Source: Clostridium weizhouense
GTDB lineage: Bacteria > Bacillota > Clostridia > Clostridiales > Clostridiaceae
Direction: 5' to 3'
DNA length: 64,000 nt
Assembly (NCBI RefSeq): GCF_019431045.1
Contig: NZ_JAHXPT010000004.1
Coordinates: 186,001 to 250,000, forward strand
The position numbers were made by a program, and so were the translations under genes. Every line of letters begins with the position of its first letter. Positions within the stretch are counted from its first letter, which is position 1. Below, piece by piece: positions 63,633 to 64,000 of the stretch. Under the pieces are notes generated by a model. That model was not told the origin of the DNA. It saw only the letters and a program-made list of their open reading frames with translations, and ran no database searches.

Positions 63633-64000
63633 TTACATGTAGTCCGTGGTTTTAATCTTCAAACCCTTCTTTTTCAATTTTCCTTCAACAACTTCTTTAA
63701 TAATAGAATAAATTACTGCAAATAATGGAACTCCTATAATCATTCCTATTAAACCTAAGAACTTTCCTGCAACTAATATTGAAAATAGAATCCAAAAAGC
63801 AGATATACCTATGGAATCTCCTAAAATTTTAGGACCAATAATATTACCATCTATCTGTTGAATTATTAATATAATTATTAATAGCCATAGTGCTTTTATT
63901 GGCGAAACAAATAATATTATTATAACTGATGGAATGGCTCCTATAAATGGACCAAAGAATGGAATAATATTAGTAATTCCTATTATTACAGATATTAAAA
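63633..64000 (-). CDS. AI-2E family transporter, C-terminal part (partial)
   Basis: The reverse frame is open from the right edge to TAA at 63633-63635, giving about 120 residues. It reads 'GITNIIPFFGPFIGAIPS', 'IIQQIDGNIIGPKILGDSIG' and 'GLIGMIIGVPLFAVIYSI', then a basic tail. These are the conserved C-terminal features of the AI-2E/PerM family of eight-helix membrane proteins. Despite the name, members transport varied substrates or are uncharacterised; some are Na+/H+ antiporters. The N-terminus lies outside the window. It is upstream of the phosphonate operon on the same strand, but separated by a terminator and an independent promoter. Confidence 0.92.
   Translation of the reverse strand, partial: LISVIIGITNIIPFFGPFIGAIPSVIIILFVSPIKALWLLIIILIIQQIDGNIIGPKILGDSIGISAFWILFSILVAGKFLGLIGMIIGVPLFAVIYSIIKEVVEGKLKKKGLKIKTTDYM

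Overview
This window comes from a low-GC, AT-biased chromosome of a Clostridium sensu stricto-like Firmicute. The evidence is very AT-rich intergenic DNA, strong GGAGG ribosome binding sites, frequent TTG/GTG starts, clostridial-type PurF with a propeptide, a YteA-type DksA protein, a ThrE-type split exporter, and lipobox lipoproteins. No rRNA, tRNA, CRISPR array, insertion sequence or prophage was recognised.

Layout, left to right. 1-3.7 kb: the end of a GerMN-like protein, then small reverse-strand genes (flavin reductase-like, acetyltransferase, TPR protein, YbjQ family). 3.2-4.9 kb: a MarR regulator and a ketopantoate-reductase-like protein, behind what looks like the remnant of a PTS EIIC gene and a promoter with a dyad over its -35. 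5.4-6.6 kb: a small membrane protein and a YteA-like zinc finger protein. 6.8-18.1 kb: the de novo purine genes purL-purE-purC-purF-purM-purN-purH-purD, all on the reverse strand. There are PurBox-like sites before purL and a ten-copy 8-bp repeat in the purE leader. 18.5-25.4 kb: a secreted chitinase, a CLC antiporter resembling the fluoride type, a zinc ribbon protein, a polar amino acid ABC transporter and a coiled-coil lipoprotein. 25.6-35.6 kb: PTS EIICBA, NfeD/stomatin, NAD synthetase, branched-chain aminotransferase, FabG-like reductase, M19 dipeptidase and a phosphoesterase. 36-42.5 kb: a complete LivJHMGF transporter and glyA. 42.9-48.1 kb: ThrE exporter halves, an acetyltransferase pseudogene broken by one TGA, a CaCA exchanger and an ABC-F protein. 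48.5-57.9 kb: a secreted repeat-rich cell-wall-binding protein, a divergent pair (propeller/coiled-coil protein and a 23-cysteine protein), threonine ammonia-lyase, a thioredoxin-like protein, a chemoreceptor and a NERD-domain membrane protein. 58.2-63.4 kb: a methyltransferase, then a reverse-strand phosphonate operon. 63.6-64 kb: the end of an AI-2E family transporter.

The most distinctive system is the phosphonate operon: LicC-like nucleotidyltransferase, PEP mutase with a fused N-terminal HxGH cytidylyltransferase, phosphonopyruvate decarboxylase, and 2-aminoethylphosphonate transaminase. Together they should turn PEP into 2-aminoethylphosphonate and activate it with a nucleotide, probably for attachment to a surface glycan or lipid. 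No transferase is present in the window. Much of the remainder is linked amino-acid metabolism: branched-chain uptake and transamination, threonine deamination and export, and serine/glycine interconversion next to the purine pathway that consumes one-carbon units.

Other unusual structure includes at least three families of short dispersed intergenic repeats, TGAACA motifs at three promoters including that of the phosphonate operon, and several palindromes overlapping promoters. All functions are inferred by reading the sequence; no database search was run.
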